From assembly GCF_003116585.1 (NCBI RefSeq), contig NZ_QEHM01000001.1, forward strand, positions 930,001 to 994,000: a DNA stretch of 64,000 bases, written 5' to 3'. Made by a program: the position numbers and the translations under genes. The DNA is from Albibacillus kandeliae. Its GTDB lineage: Bacteria; Pseudomonadota; Alphaproteobacteria; Rhodobacterales; Rhodobacteraceae. The notes under the pieces are model-generated. The model was not told where the DNA came from. It was given only the letters and a program-made list of their open reading frames with translations, and did no database searches. Position 1 is the stretch's first letter; every line of letters begins with the position of its first letter. Below are positions 9,339 through 18,029 of this stretch, piece by piece.

Positions 9339-10388
9339 CTAGACTCCCGGCAGACCGTAAACTCGCCGCGCTGTTCCGCTGAACAGCGCGGCCTTTTCAT
9401 TCTCGCTCGCGCCATGCGCCAGCTTCTTGAAGAAGTTCCACAGCACCGGATAGCTGACCGAGACGCGATCAACGGGGAAGTTGCTTTCGAACATGCAGCG
9501 CTCGGCCCCGAAGGTGGTCAGCATGTGCTCGTACCATTCCCGCTGAGCGGCCAGCAGTTCGTCTGATGATGGCGGCTTGTCCCGCTCCATCCAGCCCCAG
9601 CCGTTGTCAGGCATGGCGAAACCACCCAGCTTGGCCACGACATTGGGACAGGCTGCAATGGCGCGCATGTCGAGCTTCCAGTCGGCAAAGACCTCGTCCC
9701 GCCTGCCCGAGAACCGCGCGACTCCCAGCGGCGAACCCAGGTGGTCCAGCACCATCGTGGTCTCGGGTACGGCGCGGGCCAGCGACAGGAACTCGGCGTT
9801 CTGGTGGTGATAGTGCCAGCTGTCATAGGTCAGTCCGCGCGCGCCAAGGTGGCGCACTCCACGCCGGAAGGCCGGGTCGGCCAGCTGACCGGGCACCCCG
9901 CGCGAGGGGATCATCAGTTGTTCGCGCTCGGGGTCGCAGGCGGCGGCGTGGCGGATCCCTTTCACCAGCCCCTGCCCGGCTTCGATATGCGCGTCCAGAA
10001 CCTCGTCAAGCTGCTCGGGCGGCAGCGTCAGATCGGCAAAGGCGATGATCCCGGCGATCCGGGACGGTCCATCGGCGCGGGCCAGGTCGGCGATGTGCCG
10101 GGTTTCACCCACGGGCTGCAGATGGTCGGGTGCGGACTTGTCCCAGTAGGACCGGCACTCGATGTAGACCGTCTGCACGACGTTGTGGCCGGCGCCGGTG
10201 TCGCTCCACAGCGCGTCCAGCTCGTAGACGGCCTGGTTCTCCGGAGTCCCGTGGGTCCAGAGATGATGATGCGGGTCGACGATCTCGCGCCCGGGGTCGA
10301 GGATCTCTTCCTGCACCTGCCCAAGCCAGTCCGCGCGCAGCTCGATACCCGGCACCCAGCGAGGATATCGGCTGCCCGCGGTGCTCAT
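9339..10388 (-). CDS. Amidohydrolase family protein (metal-dependent hydrolase)
   Basis: 349-residue TIM-barrel hydrolase of the amidohydrolase-2 type. VDPHHHLW (about residues 36-43) is the first metal-binding motif, and later His/Asp motifs include LDHLG and FESNFPVD near the end, as in 2-pyrone-4,6-dicarboxylate lactonase-like proteins. It probably opens a lactone or decarboxylates a small acid. The ATG at 10388 overlaps the tesB stop by 4 bases (ATGA), showing coupling. It is the last gene of a long minus-strand operon. Confidence 0.85.
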   Translation of the reverse strand: MSTAGSRYPRWVPGIELRADWLGQVQEEILDPGREIVDPHHHLWTHGTPENQAVYELDALWSDTGAGHNVVQTVYIECRSYWDKSAPDHLQPVGETRHIADLARADGPSRIAGIIAFADLTLPPEQLDEVLDAHIEAGQGLVKGIRHAAACDPEREQLMIPSRGVPGQLADPAFRRGVRHLGARGLTYDSWHYHHQNAEFLSLARAVPETTMVLDHLGSPLGVARFSGRRDEVFADWKLDMRAIAACPNVVAKLGGFAMPDNGWGWMERDKPPSSDELLAAQREWYEHMLTTFGAERCMFESNFPVDRVSVSYPVLWNFFKKLAHGASENEKAALFSGTARRVYGLPGV

Positions 10389-11263
10389 CCCCGATCGTCC
10401 TTGTCCTTGAACTTCCGCACGAGCCCTTCCTGCGCCACGCTGGCCACCAGCCGGCCGTCCTGCGTGTAGACAGCACCCCGGTTGAAGCCGCGCCCGCCGC
10501 CGGTAAAGGGGCTGTCCATCGAGTAGAGGTGCCAGTCCTCGAACCTGATCGGACCATGAAACCACATGGCGTGATCAAGGCTCGCGGTGAGCACGCCGCC
10601 GCGATACCAGCTGATGCCATGGGGCCGCAGGGACGAACCCAGAAGCCCCATGTCGGAGGCATAGGCCAGCAGGCAGTGCTGCATCGGCGTGTCCTGCCCC
10701 TTGGCGGCCTCCATCCGGAACCACGTGTGGTTGACGTCGCCCATGGGCTTCGGTTCGAACAGGTCCTGCGGTTCGACCTCTCGGATCTCGATGGGCCGCG
10801 GCCGCAGGTAATCGCTGCGCTCGCGCCCGGTGACCTGACCGGCCGAGGCTTCCCTCAGTTCGGCACGGGACAGCAGGCCTTCGGGTCCTTCGACCTCGGG
10901 CATGTCATGCTGGAACGACCAGCCATCCTCGTCTTCGTGGAACGAGGCGGAGAGGTTCAGTATCTGCTTGCCATGCTGGATCGCCACCACCCGCCGGGTG
11001 GTAAAGCTGCCGCCATCGCGGGCGCGGTCCACGTTGTAGATTACCGGGATTTTCGGATCGCCGGGTCGGATGAAATAGGCATGCAACGAATGGCACAGCC
11101 GGTTCTCGACCGTGCGATAGGCCGCCATGAGCGCCTGGGCGATGACATGACCGCCGAAGATCCGCGTCGTCGTCTCGCCGCCTGCCCCAGTGCCCCGGAA
11201 CAGGTCGACTTCGAGTTGTTCGATGTTCAGAAGTTCGAGCAGTTCTTCTGCAGGATCGGTCAT
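10385..11263 (-). CDS. tesB: Acyl-CoA thioesterase II
   Basis: 292-residue double-hotdog thioesterase releasing CoA from acyl-CoAs. The N-terminal hotdog has RIFGGHVIAQAL and HSLHAYFIRPGDP, and the C-terminal hotdog has YASDMGLLGSSL (catalytic Asp), SLDHAMWFH and RLVASVAQEGLVR (catalytic Gln), all TesB hallmarks. It overlaps the amidohydrolase by 4 bases and follows the CoA ligase with a 16-base gap. A thioesterase in a catabolic acyl-CoA operon may relieve CoA trapping. Confidence 0.93.
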   Translation of the reverse strand: MTDPAEELLELLNIEQLEVDLFRGTGAGGETTTRIFGGHVIAQALMAAYRTVENRLCHSLHAYFIRPGDPKIPVIYNVDRARDGGSFTTRRVVAIQHGKQILNLSASFHEDEDGWSFQHDMPEVEGPEGLLSRAELREASAGQVTGRERSDYLRPRPIEIREVEPQDLFEPKPMGDVNHTWFRMEAAKGQDTPMQHCLLAYASDMGLLGSSLRPHGISWYRGGVLTASLDHAMWFHGPIRFEDWHLYSMDSPFTGGGRGFNRGAVYTQDGRLVASVAQEGLVRKFKDKDDRG

Positions 11264-11279
11264 TCAGGGTCTTTCTTCT

Positions 11280-13244
11280 TCAAACGGATTCCACGCGGGA
11301 TTTGGCATAATCAACGAAGATGTCGAAGGATCCGGGGTTCACCATCGAATCCCGGTTCACCACCTTGGCCGGATCGCCGCCCAGCAGCAGCTTCTTCACC
11401 GGCACTTCCAGCTTCTTGCCAGAGAGCGTGCGCGGCACTTCCGCGATCTGAACGATCTCATTGGGAATGAAGCGGGCCGAGACCGCCGAGCGGATTGCGC
11501 CGTTGATCTTGTCCTTCAGCGCTTCGTCCAGCGTAAGCCCTTCGGCCAGCACGACGAACAACGGCATGAAGCTCTCGCGGCCAAGGAACTCGAGGTCGAC
11601 GATCAGCGAGTCCATGACCTCCGGCAGACCTTCAACCGCTTGGTACAGCTCGGAACTGCCCATGCGCAGGCCCTTGCGGTTGATGGTGGCGTCGGACCGC
11701 CCGTAGATCACCGCGCCGCCCGTGTCGGTAAACTCGATCCAGTCCCCGTGACGCCAGATGCCCGGGTAGGTGTCGAAATAGCTGTCATGCAGGCGCGAAC
11801 CGTCTTCGTCGCCCCAGAAGTAGAGCGGCATCGACGGCAGGGGTTCGGTGCAGACAAGCTCGCCCACCTGGCCAAACAGCTCGTTGCCACCCTCGTCGTA
11901 GGCACGCACGGCGTTGCCCAGCAGACGGCACTGCATTTCACCCATGCGAACGGGCATCATCGGATGGCCGCCCACGAAGGCACCGGCAAGATCGGTCCCG
12001 CCCGAGATCGGCGCCAGCCAGACGTCGGGCTTCACCGCGTCGTAGATCCAGCGATAGGCATCGTCCGACAGAGGCGAGCCGGTGGAGCCGAGCGAGCGCA
12101 GGTGCGAGAGGTCCAGTTCGTCGCCGGGACGGATCCCGGCCTTGAGGCATCCCGCGTAGAAGGCGGCGCCCGCGCCCAGATAGGTCAGCTTCTGGTCCGC
12201 GGCAAAGCGCCAGAGTTCCAGCATGTCGGGCCGGTTCGGCGCCCAGTCGAAGAGGGCGACGGTTGCCCCCTGCCCCAGTGCGGCGAACTGCGAGTTCCAC
12301 ATGATCCAGCCCGACGAGGTCATCCAGCAGAACCGGTCATTGCCCGTCAGATCCTGATGCAGCGATTGCTTGGCGCTCTCCAGCAGGATGCCGCCGTGGC
12401 CCTGCACGATCGGTTTCGGGTTTCCGGTCGTGCCTGAGGAGTAGACCACCCACAGCGGATGGTCGAAGGGAACGGGAACCGGGGCAAAGGTCGCATCTCC
12501 ATCCTGGAGCGTGGACCAGTCAACGGCACCTTTCGGCAGTTCACCCGTTACCGGGATCATCACCAGCTGTTCCAGCGTGGGCAGCCCCTCGGCGATGGTC
12601 GCGATCACCGCGCTCTTGTCGATGGTCTTGCCGGCATGGACGTAACCGTCCTGTGCGATCAGCACCTTCGGCTCGATCTGGCGGAACCGGTCGAGGATCG
12701 CCACGTGCCCCATGTCTGGGGCGCAAAGCGACCAGATCGCGCCGAGGCTCGCGGTGGCGAGCATGGCGATCATCGCGGCCTCGGTGTTGGGCAGAATGGC
12801 GACCACGCGGTCGCCCTGCCCCACGCCCATACCACGCAGGTGCGACGCGACGCTGGCGACGCGCGCGGTCAGTTCGGCCCAGGTCAGTTCCGACTCTCCG
12901 AAGGTCTCGGACTTGACGACCAGCGCCTGATCGTCCGGCTTGTCACGACCTGCGCGCAGGACCACTTCGGCATAGTTCAACGTCACCCCGGGGAACCACT
13001 CGGCGCCGGGCATGTCGCGCCGGGCGATGACCTCGGTGACCACCTCCTTGGGGCCGATCCCGAAATAGGTCCAGATCGCACGCCAGAACCCCTCGAGGTC
13101 TGAGACGCTCCAGTTCCACAGCGCGTCATAGTCGGTGAAGATCAGCCCGTGGGTCTCCTCGAGCCAGCGCAGGAACGCGGCCATGGTGCTGGCCTCCGCA
13201 CGCTCGCGGGAGGGAGTCCACAGGATGGGTCGTTTTTCGGTCAT
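11280..13244 (-). CDS. Acetoacetyl-CoA synthetase-type acyl-CoA ligase
   Basis: 654-residue AMP-forming ligase, the length expected for acetoacetate-CoA ligase. Motifs: VVYSSGTTGNPKPIVQGHGG (ATP loop), GGTDLAGAFVGG, YPGIWRHGDWIEFTDTGG and RSDATINRKGLRMGSSELY (hinge), and RTLSGKKLEVPVKKLLLG with the C-terminal catalytic Lys. The closest family is AacS, but the operon context leaves room for another short acid. The ATG at 13244 overlaps the serine hydrolase stop by 4 bases. Codons upstream of this start lie within the neighbouring gene and lack family similarity. Confidence 0.88.
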   Translation of the reverse strand: MTEKRPILWTPSRERAEASTMAAFLRWLEETHGLIFTDYDALWNWSVSDLEGFWRAIWTYFGIGPKEVVTEVIARRDMPGAEWFPGVTLNYAEVVLRAGRDKPDDQALVVKSETFGESELTWAELTARVASVASHLRGMGVGQGDRVVAILPNTEAAMIAMLATASLGAIWSLCAPDMGHVAILDRFRQIEPKVLIAQDGYVHAGKTIDKSAVIATIAEGLPTLEQLVMIPVTGELPKGAVDWSTLQDGDATFAPVPVPFDHPLWVVYSSGTTGNPKPIVQGHGGILLESAKQSLHQDLTGNDRFCWMTSSGWIMWNSQFAALGQGATVALFDWAPNRPDMLELWRFAADQKLTYLGAGAAFYAGCLKAGIRPGDELDLSHLRSLGSTGSPLSDDAYRWIYDAVKPDVWLAPISGGTDLAGAFVGGHPMMPVRMGEMQCRLLGNAVRAYDEGGNELFGQVGELVCTEPLPSMPLYFWGDEDGSRLHDSYFDTYPGIWRHGDWIEFTDTGGAVIYGRSDATINRKGLRMGSSELYQAVEGLPEVMDSLIVDLEFLGRESFMPLFVVLAEGLTLDEALKDKINGAIRSAVSARFIPNEIVQIAEVPRTLSGKKLEVPVKKLLLGGDPAKVVNRDSMVNPGSFDIFVDYAKSRVESV

Positions 13245-14494
13245 GCGACGATGGCTCCGTGCACGAGGGCTTTCAGTTCCGGACGGGCCGGGTAGGAACT
13301 CGAGGGCGACAGCTGGGTGAAGAAGACGACCGAGAGGTCGAGGACAGGATCGACCCAGAACATGGTCGAAGCCATGCCGCCCCACGAGAAATCACCGACG
13401 CTGCCCGGCACCCGCACGCGGCCCGGATCCAGCACGACGGAACCGCCAAGGCCGAAGCCCATGCCGTCCATCGGCTGCTCGGCAAAGCTGCGCGGCCCCA
13501 TCGAGGCGATGTCGCCCGGCAGGTGGTTGCGCATCATGAACGACAGGGTCTTCGGGCTGAGCAACCGTCCGCCTGGCACGTCGCCGCCCCGGCGCAGCAT
13601 CTCGGTGAACAGCATGTAGTCGTCGATGGTGCCGACCAGCCCGCCGCCCCCCGAGAAACAGGTGGTGCGCTCGAAGATCGACTTGCCCGGCCGGTCCACC
13701 AGCCGCAGGCTGTCGCCGCCTTCCTTGGCCGCGTTCAGATCCATCGCGTCGCCCGCCAGCGGGGTGTAGAGCGCGGCAAAGCGGTCGCCGGTGCCTTCGG
13801 GCACGCGGAATGCGGTCTCGCTCATGCCGATCGGCGCAAAGATGTTCTCCTTGAAGAACTCGTCGAGCGGTTGGCCCGAGACCACTTCGACAATACGCCC
13901 GAGGATGTCGATCGAGATCGAGTATTCCCAGTGCTTGCCGGGCTGGAAGGCCAGTGGCAGAGCGGCGGCGCGGTCGACCATCTCGGCGAGGCTGGAATCG
14001 TCGGCCCGGAACATGATCTTGGCCTCCTCCATCGCCTTGGGCAGCACGCCGGGGTTGAACGGATAGCTGAGACCGCTGGTATGGGTCAGCAGATGGTGCA
14101 CCGTTGGCGAGGGCGCACTCACCGTTTGCCCGATATGGGTGGCCCCCTCGACCAGCGCGGTCATGTCCTTGAAGGCGGGAATGAACTCGGACACCGGGGT
14201 GTCGAGATGGAACAGGCCCTTCTCGACCAGCATCATGATGGCGACCGAGGTGATCGGCTTGGTCATCGAGTAGATGCGCGCGACGGTATCACGTTCCCAG
14301 GGCAGCCCTTCCTCGATGTTGCGCTGCCCCGTGGCATTGAAATAGACCTCTTCACCGCCACGCCGGATCAGGAGGGCGCTGCCGGGGAACTTGCGTTCCG
14401 CGACATAGCGCTCCATCCAGCTGTCGAGCCGCGCAAGGCGGTCGGGGTCAAACCCCATCTGTTCGGCGGTCGTGGTCATCGGTTGGTCCCTCAT
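13241..14494 (-). CDS. Serine hydrolase, class C beta-lactamase/esterase family
   Basis: 417-residue protein of the beta-lactamase/transpeptidase-like fold. S76-M-T-K79 is the SxxK nucleophile motif; HWEYSIS further on holds the likely Tyr. No signal peptide is seen, so a cytoplasmic esterase (EstB-like) is more likely than a beta-lactamase. It may hydrolyse an ester or lactone feeding the acyl-CoA ligase downstream. The ATG at 14494 overlaps the upstream crotonase stop (ATGA); a second ATG at 14479 is possible. Confidence 0.87.
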   Translation of the reverse strand: MRDQPMTTTAEQMGFDPDRLARLDSWMERYVAERKFPGSALLIRRGGEEVYFNATGQRNIEEGLPWERDTVARIYSMTKPITSVAIMMLVEKGLFHLDTPVSEFIPAFKDMTALVEGATHIGQTVSAPSPTVHHLLTHTSGLSYPFNPGVLPKAMEEAKIMFRADDSSLAEMVDRAAALPLAFQPGKHWEYSISIDILGRIVEVVSGQPLDEFFKENIFAPIGMSETAFRVPEGTGDRFAALYTPLAGDAMDLNAAKEGGDSLRLVDRPGKSIFERTTCFSGGGGLVGTIDDYMLFTEMLRRGGDVPGGRLLSPKTLSFMMRNHLPGDIASMGPRSFAEQPMDGMGFGLGGSVVLDPGRVRVPGSVGDFSWGGMASTMFWVDPVLDLSVVFFTQLSPSSSYPARPELKALVHGAIVA

Positions 14495-15288
14495 GATGCG
14501 CTGCCGGTCCCGTTCAGTTCACGGTTGCGGCCCAGCATCTGATGGCGATGTCTCGCAGCCTGCTGCAATGTTCCCACGTTCAGGTGCGAGCCGAAAACCT
14601 GCCCCTCGCGGCGCAACGAGGCGGTCAGCCCGTGGTCTGCACTCTCGTTGATCAGATCGCGGACCCGGGTCGTCGTTGCCGGATCGGCCTCGGCAATGCG
14701 CCCGGCCAGTTCGCGCGCCCGCGCCATCAGCAGGTGCGGTGGCAGGACCTCGTTCACCAGCCCCCAGTCGCGGGCGGTGTCGGCGTCGATGTACTCGCCG
14801 GTCAGGCTCATCTGGCGTGCCCGGTTCAGACCGATGAGGCGCGGCAGCATCTGCGACAGCCCCCAGCCCGGCGAGATACCGAGGCGCGCGCTCAGTTCGG
14901 CGAAGGTCGCGGTGTCCGAGGCGATCATGAAGTCGCAGAGCATGGCCAATGCCAGCCCGCCCTGCACGGCAAGGCCGTTGACCGCGGCGATCACGGGAAC
15001 CGGACAGGTCCGCATGACCGTCGCCAGCCCCTCGCCGCCCTGCCAGTCAAGGGCCGTGCCCGCATCCTGCAGCCGCGACAAGTCCGACAGGTCGCAGCCC
15101 GCGCTGAAGGCGCGTCCGGCGCCAGTGAGGACGATGGCGCGCACGTCCTCGTCGCTGCCAAGCTGGCGCACCGCCCGGATCAGGGCGTCGATCAGCGCGC
15201 CGTTCATCGCGTTCAGCCGGTCGGGACGGTTCAGGGTCAGCTCGGCCACGGGACCGTAGCGTTCGATCAGTACCAATGGGGTCGTCAT
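14491..15288 (-). CDS. Enoyl-CoA hydratase/isomerase family protein
   Basis: 265-residue crotonase. AGCDLSDL (oxyanion hole/CoA pocket) and NGLAVQGGLALAMLCD are clear. The two glutamates of classical enoyl-CoA hydratase (GGGCELA and QPE) are not at their aligned positions: GGLALA replaces the first, and FAELSARLG places its Glu two residues early. The reaction may therefore be isomerisation or hydrolysis rather than hydration. It overlaps both neighbours by 4 bases in the HxlR-headed operon. Confidence 0.85.
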   Translation of the reverse strand: MTTPLVLIERYGPVAELTLNRPDRLNAMNGALIDALIRAVRQLGSDEDVRAIVLTGAGRAFSAGCDLSDLSRLQDAGTALDWQGGEGLATVMRTCPVPVIAAVNGLAVQGGLALAMLCDFMIASDTATFAELSARLGISPGWGLSQMLPRLIGLNRARQMSLTGEYIDADTARDWGLVNEVLPPHLLMARARELAGRIAEADPATTTRVRDLINESADHGLTASLRREGQVFGSHLNVGTLQQAARHRHQMLGRNRELNGTGSAS

Positions 15289-16043
15289 TCTCCGATCATC
15301 CTCTGCATGGCTGGGCGGGTTTCATCGGTAAACCAGCCGGTTTCTGGGGTATGGCGGGCCGAGTCCAGTTCGGCCCGGATCCGTGCGGCGGCGCCGCTCC
15401 GGATCTGCTTCTTGACCGCCGCGAAGGCGATGGGCGGCAGTGCCGCCAGTTCACGCGCCTTGGCAAGGGCGCGGTCGTTCAAATCGTCGGGTTCGACGAC
15501 CTCGTCGACGAAACCCTCGGCATGGGCCGTTGCCGCCGACACCGGTTGCCCGGTCTGCATCAGCCGCCGCAGCGTGTTCGGCCCGAGCATTTCACGCGCG
15601 ATCTCCATCGGCCCGACCGGAAAGTCGACGCCGACCCGGATCTCGGCAAGGCCGAACTGCGCTTTGGGAACCGCGATGCGCCAGTCGGCGCCAAGCACGA
15701 AGAACAGCCCGCCGGCAATGGCGGCTCCGTTCACGGCGGCCACGACCGGCTTGGAAAAGGTGAAGAGGTTGAGGAAATCCTCGTTCAGGGCCCGCACGAT
15801 GGTATTTTCCCCCGCAAGGTCGAAGGCCTGCGCCTCCTTCAAGTCGAGCCCGGCGGAATAGACGCGGAAGGCGCTGCACAGCATCACGCCACGCACGTTG
15901 CCGTCCTGCTCGAGGCCCGCGAGGACCCGGCTCATTTCTCCAAGGAAAGCAGCGCTCAGCGCGTTGACCGGTGGACGCGCAAGGGTGAGCCGGCAGATGC
16001 CGTCGCCCGCGTCTTCAAGCCCGATCAGGCCCGTCTCCGTCAT
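15285..16043 (-). CDS. Enoyl-CoA hydratase/isomerase family protein
   Basis: 252-residue crotonase with YSAGLDLKEA, VNGAAIAGGLFFVLGAD and FGLAEIRVGVDFP. The second catalytic Glu (in FGLAEI) is kept, while the first is replaced (GGLFFVL), the pattern of enoyl-CoA isomerases and other non-hydratase crotonases. It is the first enzyme gene after the HxlR regulator (31-base gap) and overlaps the next crotonase by 4 bases. Confidence 0.85.
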   Translation of the reverse strand: MTETGLIGLEDAGDGICRLTLARPPVNALSAAFLGEMSRVLAGLEQDGNVRGVMLCSAFRVYSAGLDLKEAQAFDLAGENTIVRALNEDFLNLFTFSKPVVAAVNGAAIAGGLFFVLGADWRIAVPKAQFGLAEIRVGVDFPVGPMEIAREMLGPNTLRRLMQTGQPVSAATAHAEGFVDEVVEPDDLNDRALAKARELAALPPIAFAAVKKQIRSGAAARIRAELDSARHTPETGWFTDETRPAMQRMIGE

Positions 16044-16074
16044 CCTCCCCCCTTCTCGGCCTCCTCGGCTCGTC

Positions 16075-16548
16075 TTAGCGGACCTGGCGCTCTGCCTCCA
16101 TCGCCGGTCCGATCCGCCCTATGCAGTCGTGCGCATGAAGCGGCTCGCCGCACTTGTCGCAGACCAGGTAGGGCTCGGTATCCTCCCCACAGCCCTTGTG
16201 CGTGATGATGGTCGGCGGACGGTCCCTCTCCTCGTGGAGCCACTTGTTGCCCCAGGCACGCAACGTCACGATGACGGGCCAGAGGTCCTTGCCCTTGTCG
16301 GTCAGAAGATACTCCTGCCGGGGCGGTCTCTCGGAGTAGTTGCGCGCCCAGATGATGCCATCGGCCTGCATGTGCTTCAACCGCTGGCTCAGCACGTGCG
16401 GCGATGCGCCGGTATGGCGCTGGAGATCGTCGAAGCGTCGGCTGCCCAGAAACATCTCCCTCACAATCATCAGGGTCCAGGTGTCGCCCACGCGTTCGAT
16501 CGTGCGGGCCACGCTGCAGGTGGTCTGGGCAAGATCCGATCGGCTCAA
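16075..16548 (-). CDS. HxlR family transcriptional regulator with Cys-rich tail
   Basis: 157-residue winged-HTH regulator: CSVARTIERVGDTWTLMIVR and LSQRLKHMQADGIIWARNYS are typical HxlR segments (residues ~11-80). The C-terminal ~45 residues carry HKGCG, CDKCG and HAHDC, a possible small zinc-binding knuckle. It heads the seven-gene minus-strand operon and is divergent from a GST gene. A GTGAA-N9-TTCAC inverted repeat just upstream of its start suggests autoregulation. Confidence 0.88.
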   Translation of the reverse strand: MSRSDLAQTTCSVARTIERVGDTWTLMIVREMFLGSRRFDDLQRHTGASPHVLSQRLKHMQADGIIWARNYSERPPRQEYLLTDKGKDLWPVIVTLRAWGNKWLHEERDRPPTIITHKGCGEDTEPYLVCDKCGEPLHAHDCIGRIGPAMEAERQVR

Positions 16549-16567
16549 GATTGACTCCCTTCAAATC

Positions 16568-16586
16568 GTGAAGTTACTGTTTTCAC
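16568..16586. promoter_or_regulatory. Candidate HxlR operator
   Basis: Inverted repeat GTGAA-N9-TTCAC in the 99-base spacer between divergent hxlR-type and GST genes, 20 bases upstream of the regulator start. Position and symmetry fit an autoregulatory site. Confidence 0.45.
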
Positions 16587-16647
16587 AGCAGGACCCCCAT
16601 GTCAAACCTGATGTCGGGCTTCGGCAGAAAGTTACCCGGGGAGGATC

Positions 16648-17253
16648 ATGAAGCTCTATTTCGCACCTAATACCCGCGCCGTGCGTATCGCGTGGCTGCT
16701 GGAGGAACTCGGCCTCGATTACGAGCTGGAAAGCTACACGCTCGGCGACCGCAAGATGCGTGAACCCGAGTTCCTTGCCATCAATCCCAATGGCCGCGTT
16801 CCGGCGCTGAGGGACGGCGAGGTGCTGATCCACGAGTCCGGCGCCATCGTGGAATACGTGATCGCCCGCCACGGCAACGGGCGCCTCGTCCCGCCGGTCG
16901 ACAGCCCGGAATTCGCCAATTATCTCCAGTGGTTGCACTATGCCGAGGGCATGGTCATGCCCCAGATAAACGTGATCATGGTCGAAACCGTCTTCCTCCC
17001 GCCCGAGCGCCGGAACGAGGTGAACGTCAAGCGCGCCACCAAGCTCCTGAACCAGATGCTTGCGGCGGTTGATGCGCACATGGCCGGACGCGACTACCTT
17101 GCGGGCGAGTTCAGCGGTGCCGACATCATGCTGGGCCATGCGGTTTCGGTGTCCGAACGCCTCGGGGCGGATTTCTCTGACAAGCCGAACCTGCCGCCCT
17201 ACGTGGCCCGGCTCAAGGCGCGCCCCGCGTTCCAGAAGGCGCAGACCCTCTGA
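16648..17253 (+). CDS. Glutathione S-transferase family protein
   Basis: 201-residue cytosolic GST. The N-terminal thioredoxin-like domain has NPNGRVPALRDGEVLIHESGAI, the cis-Pro and glutathione gamma-glutamyl binding region (about 48-69); the C-terminal helical domain has the GRDYLAGEFSGADIMLGH N-capping motif. A GGGAGG-like site precedes the ATG. It diverges from the HxlR operon and may detoxify or cleave an intermediate of it. Confidence 0.9.
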   Translation: MKLYFAPNTRAVRIAWLLEELGLDYELESYTLGDRKMREPEFLAINPNGRVPALRDGEVLIHESGAIVEYVIARHGNGRLVPPVDSPEFANYLQWLHYAEGMVMPQINVIMVETVFLPPERRNEVNVKRATKLLNQMLAAVDAHMAGRDYLAGEFSGADIMLGHAVSVSERLGADFSDKPNLPPYVARLKARPAFQKAQTL

Positions 17254-17259
17254 AAGACA

Positions 17260-17283
17260 GCGCCCCGGTCGAAACCGGGGCGC
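17260..17283. terminator. Hairpin between convergent GST and livF
   Basis: Perfect 10-bp stem GCGCCCCGGT / ACCGGGGCGC with CGAA loop, just after the GST stop. No T tract follows, so termination efficiency is uncertain. Confidence 0.6.
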
Positions 17284-17327
17284 CTTGTCATCCATGAATG
17301 CGGGCCGCTGCACCAGCGCCGTCCGCA

Positions 17328-18029
17328 TCAGACCTCGAGCCACTCCTTGCGGACGTCCTCGCGCTCCTTCAGCTCCTGCGGTGTGCCTTCGAACACCACC
17401 TGTCCGTGGCCCATCACGTAAACCCGGTGCGCGATATCGAGAGCGATGGACAGCTTCTGTTCCACCAGCAACGTTGCGATCCCGCGCTTGGCGATCTCCT
17501 GCAGCAACTCGGCCACGCGCTGCACCATCTGCGGCGAGAGCCCTTCGGTCGGTTCGTCGATCATCACGAGGTCCGGATCGCCCATCAGCGTGCGGCACAT
17601 GGTTAGCATCTGCTGCTCGCCGCCCGACAGGACCGAGGCCTCGACATCGGCACGGCGCTGCAGGTTCTCGAAGAGGTCGAACATGTCCTGCATCGACCAC
17701 CGCCCCTGCCCGTCCTTCTGCCCTGGCTTCAGGCCGAGGATCAGGTTCTGACGGGTGGTGAGACCGGGGAAGATATCGCGGTTCTCGGGAACGTAGCCGA
17801 TCCCCAGCTTGGCGATCTCGAAGGCCTTCTTGCCCGCGACCTCCTGCCCCTTGAACATCACCGAACCGTGCGGCGCGACTTCGCCCATCACCGCCTTGCA
17901 GGTGGTGGAGCGCCCGACGCCGTTGCGCCCAAGAAGGGCGACGATCTCGCCCTCCTTGATCGACAGGTTTACCCCCTGAAGGATATGCGACTTGCCGTAG
18001 TAGGCGTGCAGGTCCTTTACATCCAACAT
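17328..18029 (-). CDS. livF: Branched-chain amino acid-type ABC transporter ATPase LivF
   Basis: 233-residue ATPase of the HAAT family. GIGYVPENRDIFPGLTTRQN and LSGGEQQMLTMCRTLMGDP (signature) followed by DLVMIDEPTEGLSP (Walker B) are LivF hallmarks. Walker A reads GRNGVGRST (34-42), with Arg40 where the invariant Lys is expected. Its start overlaps the livG stop by one base (TGATG). It is the last gene of the livKHMGF operon; the real substrate could be another carboxylate or amide, given the catabolic surroundings. Confidence 0.93.
   Translation of the reverse strand: MLDVKDLHAYYGKSHILQGVNLSIKEGEIVALLGRNGVGRSTTCKAVMGEVAPHGSVMFKGQEVAGKKAFEIAKLGIGYVPENRDIFPGLTTRQNLILGLKPGQKDGQGRWSMQDMFDLFENLQRRADVEASVLSGGEQQMLTMCRTLMGDPDLVMIDEPTEGLSPQMVQRVAELLQEIAKRGIATLLVEQKLSIALDIAHRVYVMGHGQVVFEGTPQELKEREDVRKEWLEV

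Noticed and set aside
13241-14494. Beta-lactamase
   Set aside because: It has the SxxK motif but no signal peptide, and it is embedded by overlaps in a catabolic operon; an esterase is more likely.
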